A stretch of 8,497 bases of DNA from the NCBI GenBank assembly GCA_018901555.1, contig JAHIER010000029.1, positions 1 to 8,497 on the forward strand, in the 5' to 3' direction. A program made the position numbers and the translations under genes. Below the pieces are notes generated by a model. The model made no database searches, was not told the origin of the DNA, and saw nothing but the letters and a program-made list of their open reading frames with translations. The DNA comes from Patescibacteria group bacterium (lineage in GTDB: Bacteria > Patescibacteriota > Minisyncoccia > UBA9983). This document shows, in pieces, positions 1-6,219 of the stretch. Within the stretch, counting starts at the first letter, position 1, and every line of letters starts with the position of its first letter.

Positions 1-1
1 A

Positions 2-940
2 ATCGGAGATTTTACTGGGCGCTTTGGAGACCCAACAGACAAAGGAGAAGTTCGCTCTATGCGCGACAAAAAAGAAGTTCAAAAATTAGCTCAAAATTAC
101 ATTGATCAAGTCTCTAAAATTCTAGACAAGAAAAAATTAGAAATTAGATACAATGGCGAATGGTATGACAAAATGAGCGCTGAGGATCTTCTGCGATTGA
201 TGTCAAAATTTACTAATGCGCAGATGCTCCAACGCGACATGTTTCAAGAAAGAATTAAAAAGGGTCAGGATATTGGCTTGCATGAGCCAGTTTATCCAGT
301 TCTTCAGGGGTATGATTCTGTGATGCTGGAATCTGACTTAACTATTATTGGCAATGATCAGGAATTTAATGAACTGCAAGGCCGGCGAGCTCAGGAAATG
401 TTTGGACAAAAACCGCAGGACTTGGTTATTATGCCAATTCTTACAGGCACGGATGGAAAAAATAAAATGAGCCAAAGTTTAGGAAATTATATTGGCATTA
501 CTGAAGCGCCGGATTCGCAATACGGGAAAATCATGTCTATTCCGGACAGATTGTTGTTGGAATATTTTGAATTACTCACAGATCTTGATTTTGATGAAAA
601 AGAAAATCCCAGAGACGCCAAAATGAGATTAGCTTATGAAATTGTAAAAAATTATCATGGAGAAAAAGAAGCGCAAAAAGCTCAAGAAAATTTTGTCAGA
701 CTTTTTCAAAAAAAAGAAATCCCTGACAATCTTAAGGAAATTAAAATTAATGATAAAAAAGAATTAGGCGATCTGCTGATTGAAAATAAAATTATTGAAT
801 CAAAAAATGAGTTTAGAAGATTGATTAAGGAAAAAGCGATTGATGTAGATGGAAAAGCAGTTGGTGATGTTCATTGTATTATTGAACAGACTTCTATAGT
901 AAAAGTGGGCAAGAAAAAATTTATAAAAATTGTTCTATAA
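2..940 (+). CDS. tyrS: Tyrosyl-tRNA synthetase, 5'-truncated by window edge
   Basis: Charges tRNA-Tyr with tyrosine in the cytoplasm (class I aminoacyl-tRNA synthetase). The frame is open from base 2, before the first ATG at 59, and the upstream codons read IGDFTGRFGDPTDKGEVRS, a conserved TyrRS stretch. The real start and the HIGH-type motif therefore lie outside the window, and the ATG at 59 is internal. About 312 residues are present, against about 400 in the family. Visible landmarks, in order, are LHEPVYPVLQGYDSV, the tyrosine-pocket segment IIGNDQEFNELQGRR, the KMSKS loop as KMSQS (bases about 466-480), and a C-terminal S4 RNA-binding domain (last ~60 residues, from GDLLIENKIIESKNEFRRLI). 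In most TyrRS the pocket segment reads GGTDQ; here it is IGNDQ. The stop codon abuts a strong terminator. Identification is near certain. Confidence 0.96.
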   Translation: MGDFTGRFGDPTDKGEVRSMRDKKEVQKLAQNYIDQVSKILDKKKLEIRYNGEWYDKMSAEDLLRLMSKFTNAQMLQRDMFQERIKKGQDIGLHEPVYPVLQGYDSVMLESDLTIIGNDQEFNELQGRRAQEMFGQKPQDLVIMPILTGTDGKNKMSQSLGNYIGITEAPDSQYGKIMSIPDRLLLEYFELLTDLDFDEKENPRDAKMRLAYEIVKNYHGEKEAQKAQENFVRLFQKKEIPDNLKEIKINDKKELGDLLIENKIIESKNEFRRLIKEKAIDVDGKAVGDVHCIIEQTSIVKVGKKKFIKIVL

Positions 941-976
941 AAAAATCCTCCCGTCTTAAACGGGAGGATTTTTTTA
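941..976. terminator. Bidirectional intrinsic terminator between convergent genes
   Basis: A perfect 14-bp stem (941-954 with 960-973) closes a 5-base loop (cttaa). The arm is AAAAATCCTCCCGT, so the hairpin ends in a T run on either strand. It begins on the base after the tyrS stop and ends next to the stop codon of the small acidic minus-strand gene (974-976). It can therefore serve both transcription units. Confidence 0.93.
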
Positions 977-1129
977 TTCATCATAATCTCCTCCCAAGCT
1001 TTCCATGTCCATTTCGTCTTCGTCGTCGTCGCTCATCGGCAAATCATCGCCGATACTTCCCATTCCGTCTTCTATGCCTAATTCACTGTCCTCGTAGTTC
1101 TTCAAAAAAGAATCATTTAAAAAATCCAT
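974..1129 (-). CDS. Small very acidic protein, 51 residues, unknown function
   Basis: Reading the minus strand from the ATG at 1129 gives an uninterrupted 51-residue frame that starts MDFLNDSFLKNYEDSELG and ends GGDYDE. It holds 20 Asp/Glu and a single Lys, with a core SDDDEDEMDMES. The N-terminus could form a short amphipathic helix (FLNDSFLKNY); the rest looks disordered. It lies 108 bases downstream of ruvC in the same direction, and its stop abuts the strong terminator. That position makes it the likely last gene of the transcription unit rather than chance coding. No SD sequence precedes the ATG, and no earlier in-frame ATG, GTG or TTG exists before an upstream stop. I do not recognise a family. 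Acidic tails of this kind occur in DNA-mimic and nucleic-acid-associated proteins, but that is only an analogy. Confidence 0.6.
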   Translation of the reverse strand: MDFLNDSFLKNYEDSELGIEDGMGSIGDDLPMSDDDEDEMDMESLGGDYDE

Positions 1130-1178
1130 ATTTTGAGAATTTACATTTTTAATTACGACCTTGGTTTCTATCCTTTAT

Positions 1179-1207
1179 CTTTTATCAAGAATAGAAAGCT
1201 TTGTAAA
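1179..1207 (-). promoter_or_regulatory. Candidate promoter for the small acidic gene
   Basis: On the minus strand, TTTACA (1202-1207, 5/6 to the -35 consensus) is followed after 17 bases by TAAAAG (1179-1184, 4/6 to the -10 consensus). It sits in the ruvC-to-small-gene gap and would give a leader of about 40-45 bases. In an AT-rich genome such matches arise by chance. Confidence 0.3.
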
Positions 1208-1237
1208 CCCCCTCATTAACAAAACTGTTGATATCTT

Positions 1238-1705
1238 TTAAAGCTTGGCAGGACAAGACATGGCGCAGGCAATAGCGTCTATTTCATCATCATATTTTGG
1301 CTTCTTTTTGAGTTTTAGAATATTCATAACCATTTTCTGGACTTGTTGTTTTTCTGCCCGGCCGTAGCCAGTTAGGGCCATCTTGATTTGCAAAGGTGTT
1401 AATTCATAAACAGAAATATTTTTGCTGGCGACAATATAAAGAACCATACCGCGAGCCTCAGATACTTTAAGCGCGGTTTTCTGGTTTTTAAAAAAGAAAA
1501 GCTGTTCTATAGCGACAATATCCGGCTTAAAACATTTTATAATTTTTTCCAGTTCCTGTCCCAAGCCGAAAATTCTTTCGCCATACAAAAGACTTCTTTT
1601 TGTTATAAGACAGCCGGAGCTGATTAATTTTTCCTTACCTAATTTTTTTTCAAGAATTGCCCAGCCCATCCGGTCAAATCCAGGATCAATACCTAAAATA
1701 ATCAT
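1238..1705 (-). CDS. ruvC: Holliday junction resolvase RuvC
   Basis: An endonuclease that cuts four-way junctions symmetrically and completes recombination after RuvAB branch migration. It has 155 residues, close to the usual 155-175. The RNase H-like fold starts with MIILGIDPGFDRMGWAI, with catalytic Asp7. The second acid is Glu67 in VAIEQLFFFKNQ, and the last pair is Asp140 and Asp143 in YDDEIDAIACAMS. All four catalytic acids are therefore present. The start at 1705 gives the standard family N-terminus, although no SD is visible. The gene follows yebC with a 17-base gap, in the order known from many bacteria (yebC-ruvC), so co-transcription is likely. The usual next gene, ruvA, is missing here and a small acidic gene takes its place. 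Confidence 0.97.
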   Translation of the reverse strand: MIILGIDPGFDRMGWAILEKKLGKEKLISSGCLITKRSLLYGERIFGLGQELEKIIKCFKPDIVAIEQLFFFKNQKTALKVSEARGMVLYIVASKNISVYELTPLQIKMALTGYGRAEKQQVQKMVMNILKLKKKPKYDDEIDAIACAMSCPAKL

Positions 1706-1722
1706 AATTTTTAATTTTTAAA

Positions 1723-2265
1723 CTAAACAACATTAGTATAAAGTTCATTAACATCATCATGATTGTCTAATTCTTCCAAAAGTTTATCCAATGATTCAGC
1801 GTCAGATTTATTTAATTCAATGGTGTGCTTGGGAGACCATTCAGTTCCACCTATTTGCGGAGGATTAAATGCCCAAATAACAGAACCTGATTCTGCCCAT
1901 TTGGCATTGTGTTTGGAAAGAAGATGTTTGATTTCTGCCACAACGCGATTTTTATTATCAGTAACTCCTTCAATAATAATAGCTGCGCCTCCGGGCCCGT
2001 AAGATTCAAAACGAAATTCTTCTAAAGAAACACCTTCTAATTTTCCAGCCCCGCGTTTAATTGCTCTTTCAATATTATCAGCCGGCATATTCATGGATCT
2101 GGCTTTTTCAATGGACATACGGAGTTCTGGGTTCATAGATGGATCTTCTCCTTTTCTGGCAGCTAAAGTTATCACTTTTGCAAATTTTGAAAAAACCTGA
2201 CTCTTTTTAGCGTCAGTCACTGCTTTTTGTCTTTTTATTTGCGACCATTTAGAATGTCCAGCCAC
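1723..2265 (-). CDS. yebC: YebC/PmpR family protein, internally shortened
   Basis: The YebC/PmpR/TACO1 family has been described as transcription regulators and, more recently, as helping ribosomes translate difficult proline stretches. The family signature MAGHSKWSQIKRQKAVTDAK fixes the start at the GTG at 2265, and an ATG two bases upstream of it is out of frame. The N-terminal helical domain (residues 1-~78) and first alpha/beta part (~85-135, including SYGPGGAAIIIEGVTDNKNR and AESGSVIWAF) are intact. The usual C-terminus is also present (HTIELNKSDAESLDKLLEELDNHDDVNELYTNV). The protein is only 180 residues, against about 240-250 in the family. The missing ~60 residues fall between GSVIWAF and the TIEL strand, matching the inserted third domain of classical members. 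There is no SD, and four copies of a 7-base repeat sit just upstream. Family assignment is secure; the role of the short form is not. Confidence 0.95.
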   Translation of the reverse strand: MAGHSKWSQIKRQKAVTDAKKSQVFSKFAKVITLAARKGEDPSMNPELRMSIEKARSMNMPADNIERAIKRGAGKLEGVSLEEFRFESYGPGGAAIIIEGVTDNKNRVVAEIKHLLSKHNAKWAESGSVIWAFNPPQIGGTEWSPKHTIELNKSDAESLDKLLEELDNHDDVNELYTNVV

Positions 2266-2271
2266 ATTATT

Positions 2272-2303
<32 letters not shown>

Positions 2304-2309
2304 TTTGTG

Positions 2310-2458
2310 AACCGACTTACGATGTCGGTTGAAGGATAAAATAAATTTTTTATGCCATGCTAACGTGGCAGGTTGAAACTTTTTTGGCTATGTCGGCACA
2401 CTGTGCAACATTCAATGTTGCACATCGCATCTACGCATGTTAGCCACTCGGTGGCGTA
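2310..2458. repeat. Cluster of short palindromes in the ruvB-yebC gap
   Basis: This 197-base gap holds no gene but at least four inverted repeats. They are AACCGAC/GTCGGTT (2310-2316 and 2324-2330), TGCCA/TGGCA (2353-2357 and 2366-2370), a strong TGTGCAACATT/AATGTTGCACA pair separated by one base (2402-2412 and 2414-2424), and GCCAC/GTGGC around a TCG loop (2443-2447 and 2451-2455). The last also has a competing outer TACGC/GCGTA pair (2432-2436 and 2454-2458). The stretch appears more GC-rich than its surroundings. It could be degraded palindromic repeats, an mRNA processing or stability region between ruvB and yebC, or a small structured RNA; I cannot choose among these. Confidence 0.7.
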
Positions 2459-2462
2459 CATT

Positions 2463-3464
2463 TTATATCAATGTGTTTTGAGAGGGTGGGGTTTTGTTGA
2501 GGTGTTTGTAAGCGTGCGGAGTGGCTACTCGGCCGCGCGGAGTGCGCTCTATAAACCCAAGCTGAATTAAATAAGGTTCGCAAACTTCTTCAATAGTAGC
2601 TTCTTCTTCTGCCACAGCCGCTGCTAAAGTTTGTAAACCAACCGGGCCTCCGGCAAATTTATCAATAAGTGATTCTAAAATCCTTCTGTCATGAGAACCT
2701 AGTCCAGCTTCATCAATTCCTAAAAGATTAAATGTTTCCATCACGCTTTCTAAGTCAATGGAACTTTTTTTATTTATCTGCGCGTAATCTCTGCACCTTT
2801 TTAAAAGATGATTAGCGATTCTCGGCGTGAATCTGCTGCGCTTCGCGATTTCTATGGCAGCGGGTCCGTCAATACTGGTATTTAAAATTTTTGCCGAACG
2901 TAAAGAAATTCTTTTAATTTCATCTTGATTGTAAAAATCCAAGCGAAAAGTTCCTCCGGAAAATCTTGAACGCAAAGGAGAAGAAAGAAGAGCGATTCTG
3001 GTAGTAGCAGCTATTAAAGTGAATGGAGGCAAATCAAGCTGAATGGTTCTTGCTGAAGGCCCTTTGCCGATTATAATATCTAAAGAACCAGACTCCATGG
3101 CTGGGTAAAGAATTTCTTCAATCATTTTATTTAAACGATGAGCTTCATCTATAAAGAGAATGTCTTTTGGCGCCAGATTTGTTAAAATAGATGCTAGATC
3201 GCCAACTCTTTCAATGGCTGGTCCAGAAGTAACTTTCATTTGCACATTTAATTCTTTTGCGATAAGATGGGCAAGTGTAGTTTTCCCTAAACCAGCTGGG
3301 CCATAAAAAAGAATATGCTCCGGCGGTTCATCGCGTTCTTTAGCAGCATCCAAAAGAATTTTAAGATTCTTTTTTATTGATTCCTGACCGATATATTCAT
3401 CCCATTTTTGAGGACGAAGAGCTTGGTCAAGAATAATATCTTCATTATTTTTAGTACTTGACAT
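2463..3464 (-). CDS. ruvB: Holliday junction branch migration ATPase RuvB
   Basis: The hexameric AAA+ motor that, with RuvA, drives branch migration of Holliday junctions. It has 333 residues, a normal length. The N-terminus carries LRPQKWDEYIGQE, then Walker A GPAGLGKTT (55-63), Walker B DILFIDEAHR (101-110), sensor 1 with AATTR (152-156), and the arginine-finger region LRSRFSGGTFRLDFY (164-178). That last stretch appears one residue longer than the common form. The C-terminal winged helix has GGPVGLQTLAAAVAEEEATIEEVCEPYLIQLG in two adjoining runs (272-303), then RTPRGRVAT. The last ~11 residues (NKTPPSQNTLI) extend past the usual end. The final ~60 codons switch to GC-rich codons and contain small inverted and direct repeats, resembling the palindromic gap just downstream. 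There is no SD before the ATG; a short leader frame ends 7 bases upstream. Confidence 0.97.
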   Translation of the reverse strand: MSSTKNNEDIILDQALRPQKWDEYIGQESIKKNLKILLDAAKERDEPPEHILFYGPAGLGKTTLAHLIAKELNVQMKVTSGPAIERVGDLASILTNLAPKDILFIDEAHRLNKMIEEILYPAMESGSLDIIIGKGPSARTIQLDLPPFTLIAATTRIALLSSPLRSRFSGGTFRLDFYNQDEIKRISLRSAKILNTSIDGPAAIEIAKRSRFTPRIANHLLKRCRDYAQINKKSSIDLESVMETFNLLGIDEAGLGSHDRRILESLIDKFAGGPVGLQTLAAAVAEEEATIEEVCEPYLIQLGFIERTPRGRVATPHAYKHLNKTPPSQNTLI

Positions 3465-3471
3465 AATTAAT

Positions 3472-3510
3472 CTAATTTAGTATAATACAAAATAGCATCA
3501 ACCACTTCAT
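3472..3510 (-). CDS. Possible 12-residue leader peptide upstream of ruvB
   Basis: On the minus strand, GGAGG is followed after 3 bases by ATG and a 12-codon frame, MKWLMLFCIILN, that stops 7 bases before the ruvB ATG. RuvB has no SD of its own, so coupled translation from this frame is conceivable. The SD and ATG lie in one arm of a long inverted repeat whose other arm is transcribed first and could mask them. The SD-to-ATG spacing is shorter than ideal. The frame may be chance; it is listed because of its exact placement. Confidence 0.25.
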   Translation of the reverse strand: MKWLMLFCIILN

Positions 3511-3684
3511 AATCCTCCAAACAACAAAGCTTAATTGCTTAAACGGAGTTTATTCAAGGACGTTTTGGTTTTCCGCTTTTGGCGGAACTTGCTGACACTA
3601 TCCTTTTAATAAGCCTTAAACTTTAGATACCCATATTTAAAGAGTTGTTTGGAGGATTATGCAGTGGTTTTATTTTGCTATTTT
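3489..3684. repeat. 196-bp element with long imperfect inverted repeats between pilB and ruvB
   Basis: The left arm 3489-3525 and right arm 3644-3684 are inverted copies. The inner 18 bases (CATAATCCTCCAAACAAC) match perfectly, followed by one mismatch, 7 matches (AACCACT), a length difference (2 versus 6 bases), and 9 matches (AAAATAGCA). The 118-base interior has its own small hairpins, TTCCGC/GCGGAA (3571-3576 and 3582-3587) and TAAAC/GTTTA (3540-3544 and 3548-3552). The right arm ends at the pilB stop codon and the left arm ends 24 bases before ruvB, so the element fills the gap. It encodes no recombinase and I see no clear target-site duplication. Candidates are a MITE-like insertion, a cis-acting RNA structure in a pilB-ruvB transcript, or an invertible segment. 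Confidence 0.85.
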
Positions 3685-5371
3685 AAAGTTCAACTACTCT
3701 TTGTAATTCATTCAACGAAGTTGTTCCGTTCAACACTTTTAAAACCCCATCCTGTTGCATGTTTAAGATGCCTTGTTTTTGGGCTTCCTTCCAAATATCT
3801 GTTTCATTGGGTTTTTGAAGAATAAGTTTTTCTATATTTTCATCAACAATAATCGCTTCAAAAATTCCAATCCGTCCCTTATACCCAATGTTATTGCATT
3901 TTGAGCAACCCTTGCTCCGCCAAATTTCCAAAGGTTTAACCTTCGGGACAAAGGTTAAACCTTTGGGGAAAGAAGCCAAAACTTTTTCTATAATTTTTAT
4001 TTGTTCTGCTGTTGCCGCGATTTTTTCTTTGCAATCATCGCATAGTTTTCTGACTAAACGTTGGGCCATGGTAACATTTATGGCCGGAGCAATTATATTA
4101 GGATTAACTCCTAAATCAATAATTCTAGGAATAGTGCCGGCTGCGTCATTGGTATGAAGAGTAGAGAGAACAAAGTGACCAGTTAGGGCGGCGTTCATGG
4201 CGATCCTGGCTGTTTCTAAGTCTCTAATTTCTCCAACCATAATTACATCAGGATCCTGACGTAAAATAGAACGCAACCCCTCAGCAAAAGTATAACCTTT
4301 TTCTTCTTCGACCTGAGTCTGGGTTATTCCCTTAAGATGATATTCAATAGGGTCTTCCAAGGTAATAACTTTTATATCAGAAGAATAAATTTTTCTTAAA
4401 AATCCGTAGAGAGTGGTTGTTTTTCCAGAGCCGGTAGGGCCGGTTGTTAAAAGCATGCCGTTTGGTTTTTGAATTTCTATTAGCAATCTTTTAAGTAAAT
4501 TTTCTTCAATACCCAGTTCTTCTAATGGAACTGATATGGATTTAGGATTCAAAATCCTCATAACAATAGTTTCTCCGTAGGATCCAGGGATAACAGAGGT
4601 TCTAACTTCCACTTCAGTTTTTTCAATATGAATACTGAATCGTCCGTCCTGTCCGCGATCATGAATATTTAATTTTAATCCTGAAACCAGTTTTATTCGC
4701 GAAAGAAGCAGTCTAAAAATTTTAAAATCAAAATTGAAAATATCATGAAGCACTCCGTCTAATCGGAAACGCAGACGCACTTGATTCTCCTGTGGTTCAA
4801 TATGAATATCTGAAGCATCAGAGCCAACAGCTCCAGCTAAAATAATTTCTAAAATTTCAGAAGTCCTGCGGTTTTTCTTAGTGGTTGTTATTTCATCGAA
4901 CATGCTTTTTAGATTTTCCAGAGTGCCGGCTTTTTCTATAAATTCTTCCAATTTTTCTGGCGAAACATCAATAATTCCTTTAGTTACTTCTATAAATTCT
5001 GGAACCTCGCTGTATTTTTTCCAGGTTTTTTCCAGACTTATTTCTGAAACCATAAAAAGTGTAATTTTATAACCATTTTGTTCAAGATCCTTGAGAACAT
5101 TTTGGGTAAGTTCAAAACCGGGAGAAAGAGTTCCTACATTAAGTTTTTTGCCAGTTTTTTCAAAAATAACTAATTTGGCCTTTCGAGCCATTTGTTCTGG
5201 AACCGTTTTTAATGCATCAAGATCGATCGCTATTGTCGAAAGATTAAGATAAGGAAGACTATATTTTTTTGACAAAATTTGCGCTAAGTCTTCTGCTTCT
5301 TTTTCTCTCATTTCATTCAGTTTTGTGTTGCTGTTTTTATCTGAAAATATGGGCGTCATTGTTTTTATCAT
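3683..5371 (-). CDS. pilB: Type IV pilus assembly ATPase PilB (GspE family)
   Basis: The cytoplasmic hexameric ATPase that powers pilin extraction and polymerisation. I numbered 562 residues from the ATG at 5371. The frame is open to a TTG at 5395, 9 bases after the preceding gene's stop, and neither start has an SD. An N-terminal MshEN-like domain (~30-120) precedes SDASDIHIEPQ (184-194), then Walker A GPTGSGKT (311-318), the Asp box TLEDPIEY (337-344), Walker B DPDVIMVGEIRD (373-384) and the His box STLHTNDAAG (403-412). A four-cysteine zinc site (Cys444, 447, 489, 492) marks PilB/GspE rather than PilT. The zinc-loop segment 469-482 is encoded by a perfect palindrome (listed separately). 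No pilin, PilC or PilT gene is in the window, so the rest of the pilus machinery must lie elsewhere. GspE is the alternative name, but in a CPR-like cell PilB is more likely. Confidence 0.95.
   Translation of the reverse strand: MIKTMTPIFSDKNSNTKLNEMREKEAEDLAQILSKKYSLPYLNLSTIAIDLDALKTVPEQMARKAKLVIFEKTGKKLNVGTLSPGFELTQNVLKDLEQNGYKITLFMVSEISLEKTWKKYSEVPEFIEVTKGIIDVSPEKLEEFIEKAGTLENLKSMFDEITTTKKNRRTSEILEIILAGAVGSDASDIHIEPQENQVRLRFRLDGVLHDIFNFDFKIFRLLLSRIKLVSGLKLNIHDRGQDGRFSIHIEKTEVEVRTSVIPGSYGETIVMRILNPKSISVPLEELGIEENLLKRLLIEIQKPNGMLLTTGPTGSGKTTTLYGFLRKIYSSDIKVITLEDPIEYHLKGITQTQVEEEKGYTFAEGLRSILRQDPDVIMVGEIRDLETARIAMNAALTGHFVLSTLHTNDAAGTIPRIIDLGVNPNIIAPAINVTMAQRLVRKLCDDCKEKIAATAEQIKIIEKVLASFPKGLTFVPKVKPLEIWRSKGCSKCNNIGYKGRIGIFEAIIVDENIEKLILQKPNETDIWKEAQKQGILNMQQDGVLKVLNGTTSLNELQRVVEL
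3928..3966. repeat. Perfect 16-bp palindrome inside pilB coding sequence
   Basis: CCAAAGGTTTAACCTT (3928-3943) and its exact reverse complement (3951-3966) flank a 7-base loop. The whole unit is in frame and encodes PKGLTFVPKVKPLE, between the second and third zinc-site cysteines of PilB, a loop of variable length in the family. This resembles protein-coding palindromic repeats known from Rickettsia, where such elements insert in frame at surface loops. Whether this was an insertion needs comparison with relatives. Confidence 0.9.
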
Positions 5372-5404
5372 ATATGATTTTCTTGTTTTTTTCAATAATG
5401 AATA

Positions 5405-6142
5405 TTAAATAATTGGTAATTGGTCCAATGAAAGTGATTCCATTATAATTTCACTAATAATTTTTTTATCAGCTCCAAGCCGTATCAGGTCTTTTTCTAT
5501 TTCCAGAGTTTTTTCTCGAGACTGTTGATAAGAACACATTCTTTCTGAGGTCAGAGAGGCAAAAAGCAAACTAACTGTTTTATTGTCTGATAAATCATTT
5601 TCTAATGTTTTGATTATGGTAAAAGTTTTTTGAGCCAAAGTTTCTTCATTGTCGTTGATAAAAATAATTTTTTCTTTTGGAGGCAGAGGAATTTGTTTGT
5701 TAAATCTCTTTAAATTTTCAGGTTCTGGCAATGTTGTTAAGCAAAAACAAAAAACAGCATCAATATTTGCTGTTTTAGGTTCAAAGACAATTTCTTGAGG
5801 ATTTATTTCTCCGTTTTCAGTAATAATATTAAGATCCAGCGCCTCATCAGTATCTTCATAAGTGACTTCTTTTATTTTTGTTTGGCCCTTAGGTATATGA
5901 ATTGAAATGGAATTAGGGGCGTTGTTTGAATTTTGATCAGTCAATAGAGAAGACCATTTTTTTATAAAACTTTCGGGATTGTCAGGCAAATAAAGAACTG
6001 TTTTTTCTTTTTTAATGAGAAAACTTTTTAAAGCTTCTCTGGCGAGAAGTTCGTGATCTTTCGGGTCTTCTTTTAAAAACAAACCAAAAGAATGAGATTC
6101 TTCTATAATGCTTTTAATTTTTTCCATCTGCTCGCCGTTCAT
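5405..6142 (-). CDS. DHH-phosphoesterase-like protein with degraded catalytic motifs
   Basis: About 245 residues from the ATG at 6142; the frame extends to a TTG at 6154, and another ATG lies at 6127. The order of elements fits the DHH family (NrnA/RecJ-type phosphoesterases). An N-terminal segment (FGLFLKEDPKDHELLAREAL) stands where HxNPDGDALGS is expected. Next come a beta-rich stretch with TKIKEVTYE, then IDAVFCFCLTT where an Asp-containing strand is expected. IFINDN (160-165) sits in place of the DHH box, and LTSERMCSY (197-205) in place of GIxTDTGxF. The helix KTLEIEKDLIRLGAD is the usual TLEIAAxLIxLGAD. Fold and spacing are kept while the metal-binding Asp/His residues are almost all lost, so it is probably not an active phosphoesterase. 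It lies 9-33 bases before pilB, depending on the pilB start, and is probably co-transcribed. The family call rests on remembered motifs. Confidence 0.65.
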   Translation of the reverse strand: MNGEQMEKIKSIIEESHSFGLFLKEDPKDHELLAREALKSFLIKKEKTVLYLPDNPESFIKKWSSLLTDQNSNNAPNSISIHIPKGQTKIKEVTYEDTDEALDLNIITENGEINPQEIVFEPKTANIDAVFCFCLTTLPEPENLKRFNKQIPLPPKEKIIFINDNEETLAQKTFTIIKTLENDLSDNKTVSLLFASLTSERMCSYQQSREKTLEIEKDLIRLGADKKIISEIIMESLSLDQLPII

Positions 6143-6189
6143 GATTGAAATCAAAATTTTTAACTTAGTTCATTCTTAGCACCCCATTT

Positions 6190-6219
6190 TTTTTAGACAA
6201 TATTGACATTTTTATTCAA
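6190..6219 (-). promoter_or_regulatory. Weak candidate promoter for the minus-strand block
   Basis: On the minus strand, TTGAAT (6214-6219) and TAAAAA (6190-6195) are separated by 18 bases, each 4/6 to consensus. The site overlaps the strong plus-strand promoter, so the two would compete for polymerase. It is the best placed candidate upstream of the DHH-like gene, but weak. Confidence 0.3.

Noticed and set aside
1130..1160. ATG-TAA minimal frame just upstream of the small acidic gene
   Set aside because: A start followed at once by a stop has no supporting SD, and regulatory minimal frames need conservation evidence that cannot be seen here.
2373..2570. 65-codon plus-strand frame across the ruvB 3' end and the palindromic gap
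   Set aside because: It overlaps ruvB in antisense and is built from the palindromic repeats. It has no SD and no recognisable protein features.
3489..3684. Insertion sequence
   Set aside because: The inverted repeats look transposon-like, but the 118-bp core cannot encode a transposase and no target-site duplication is visible. Kept only as an inverted-repeat element.
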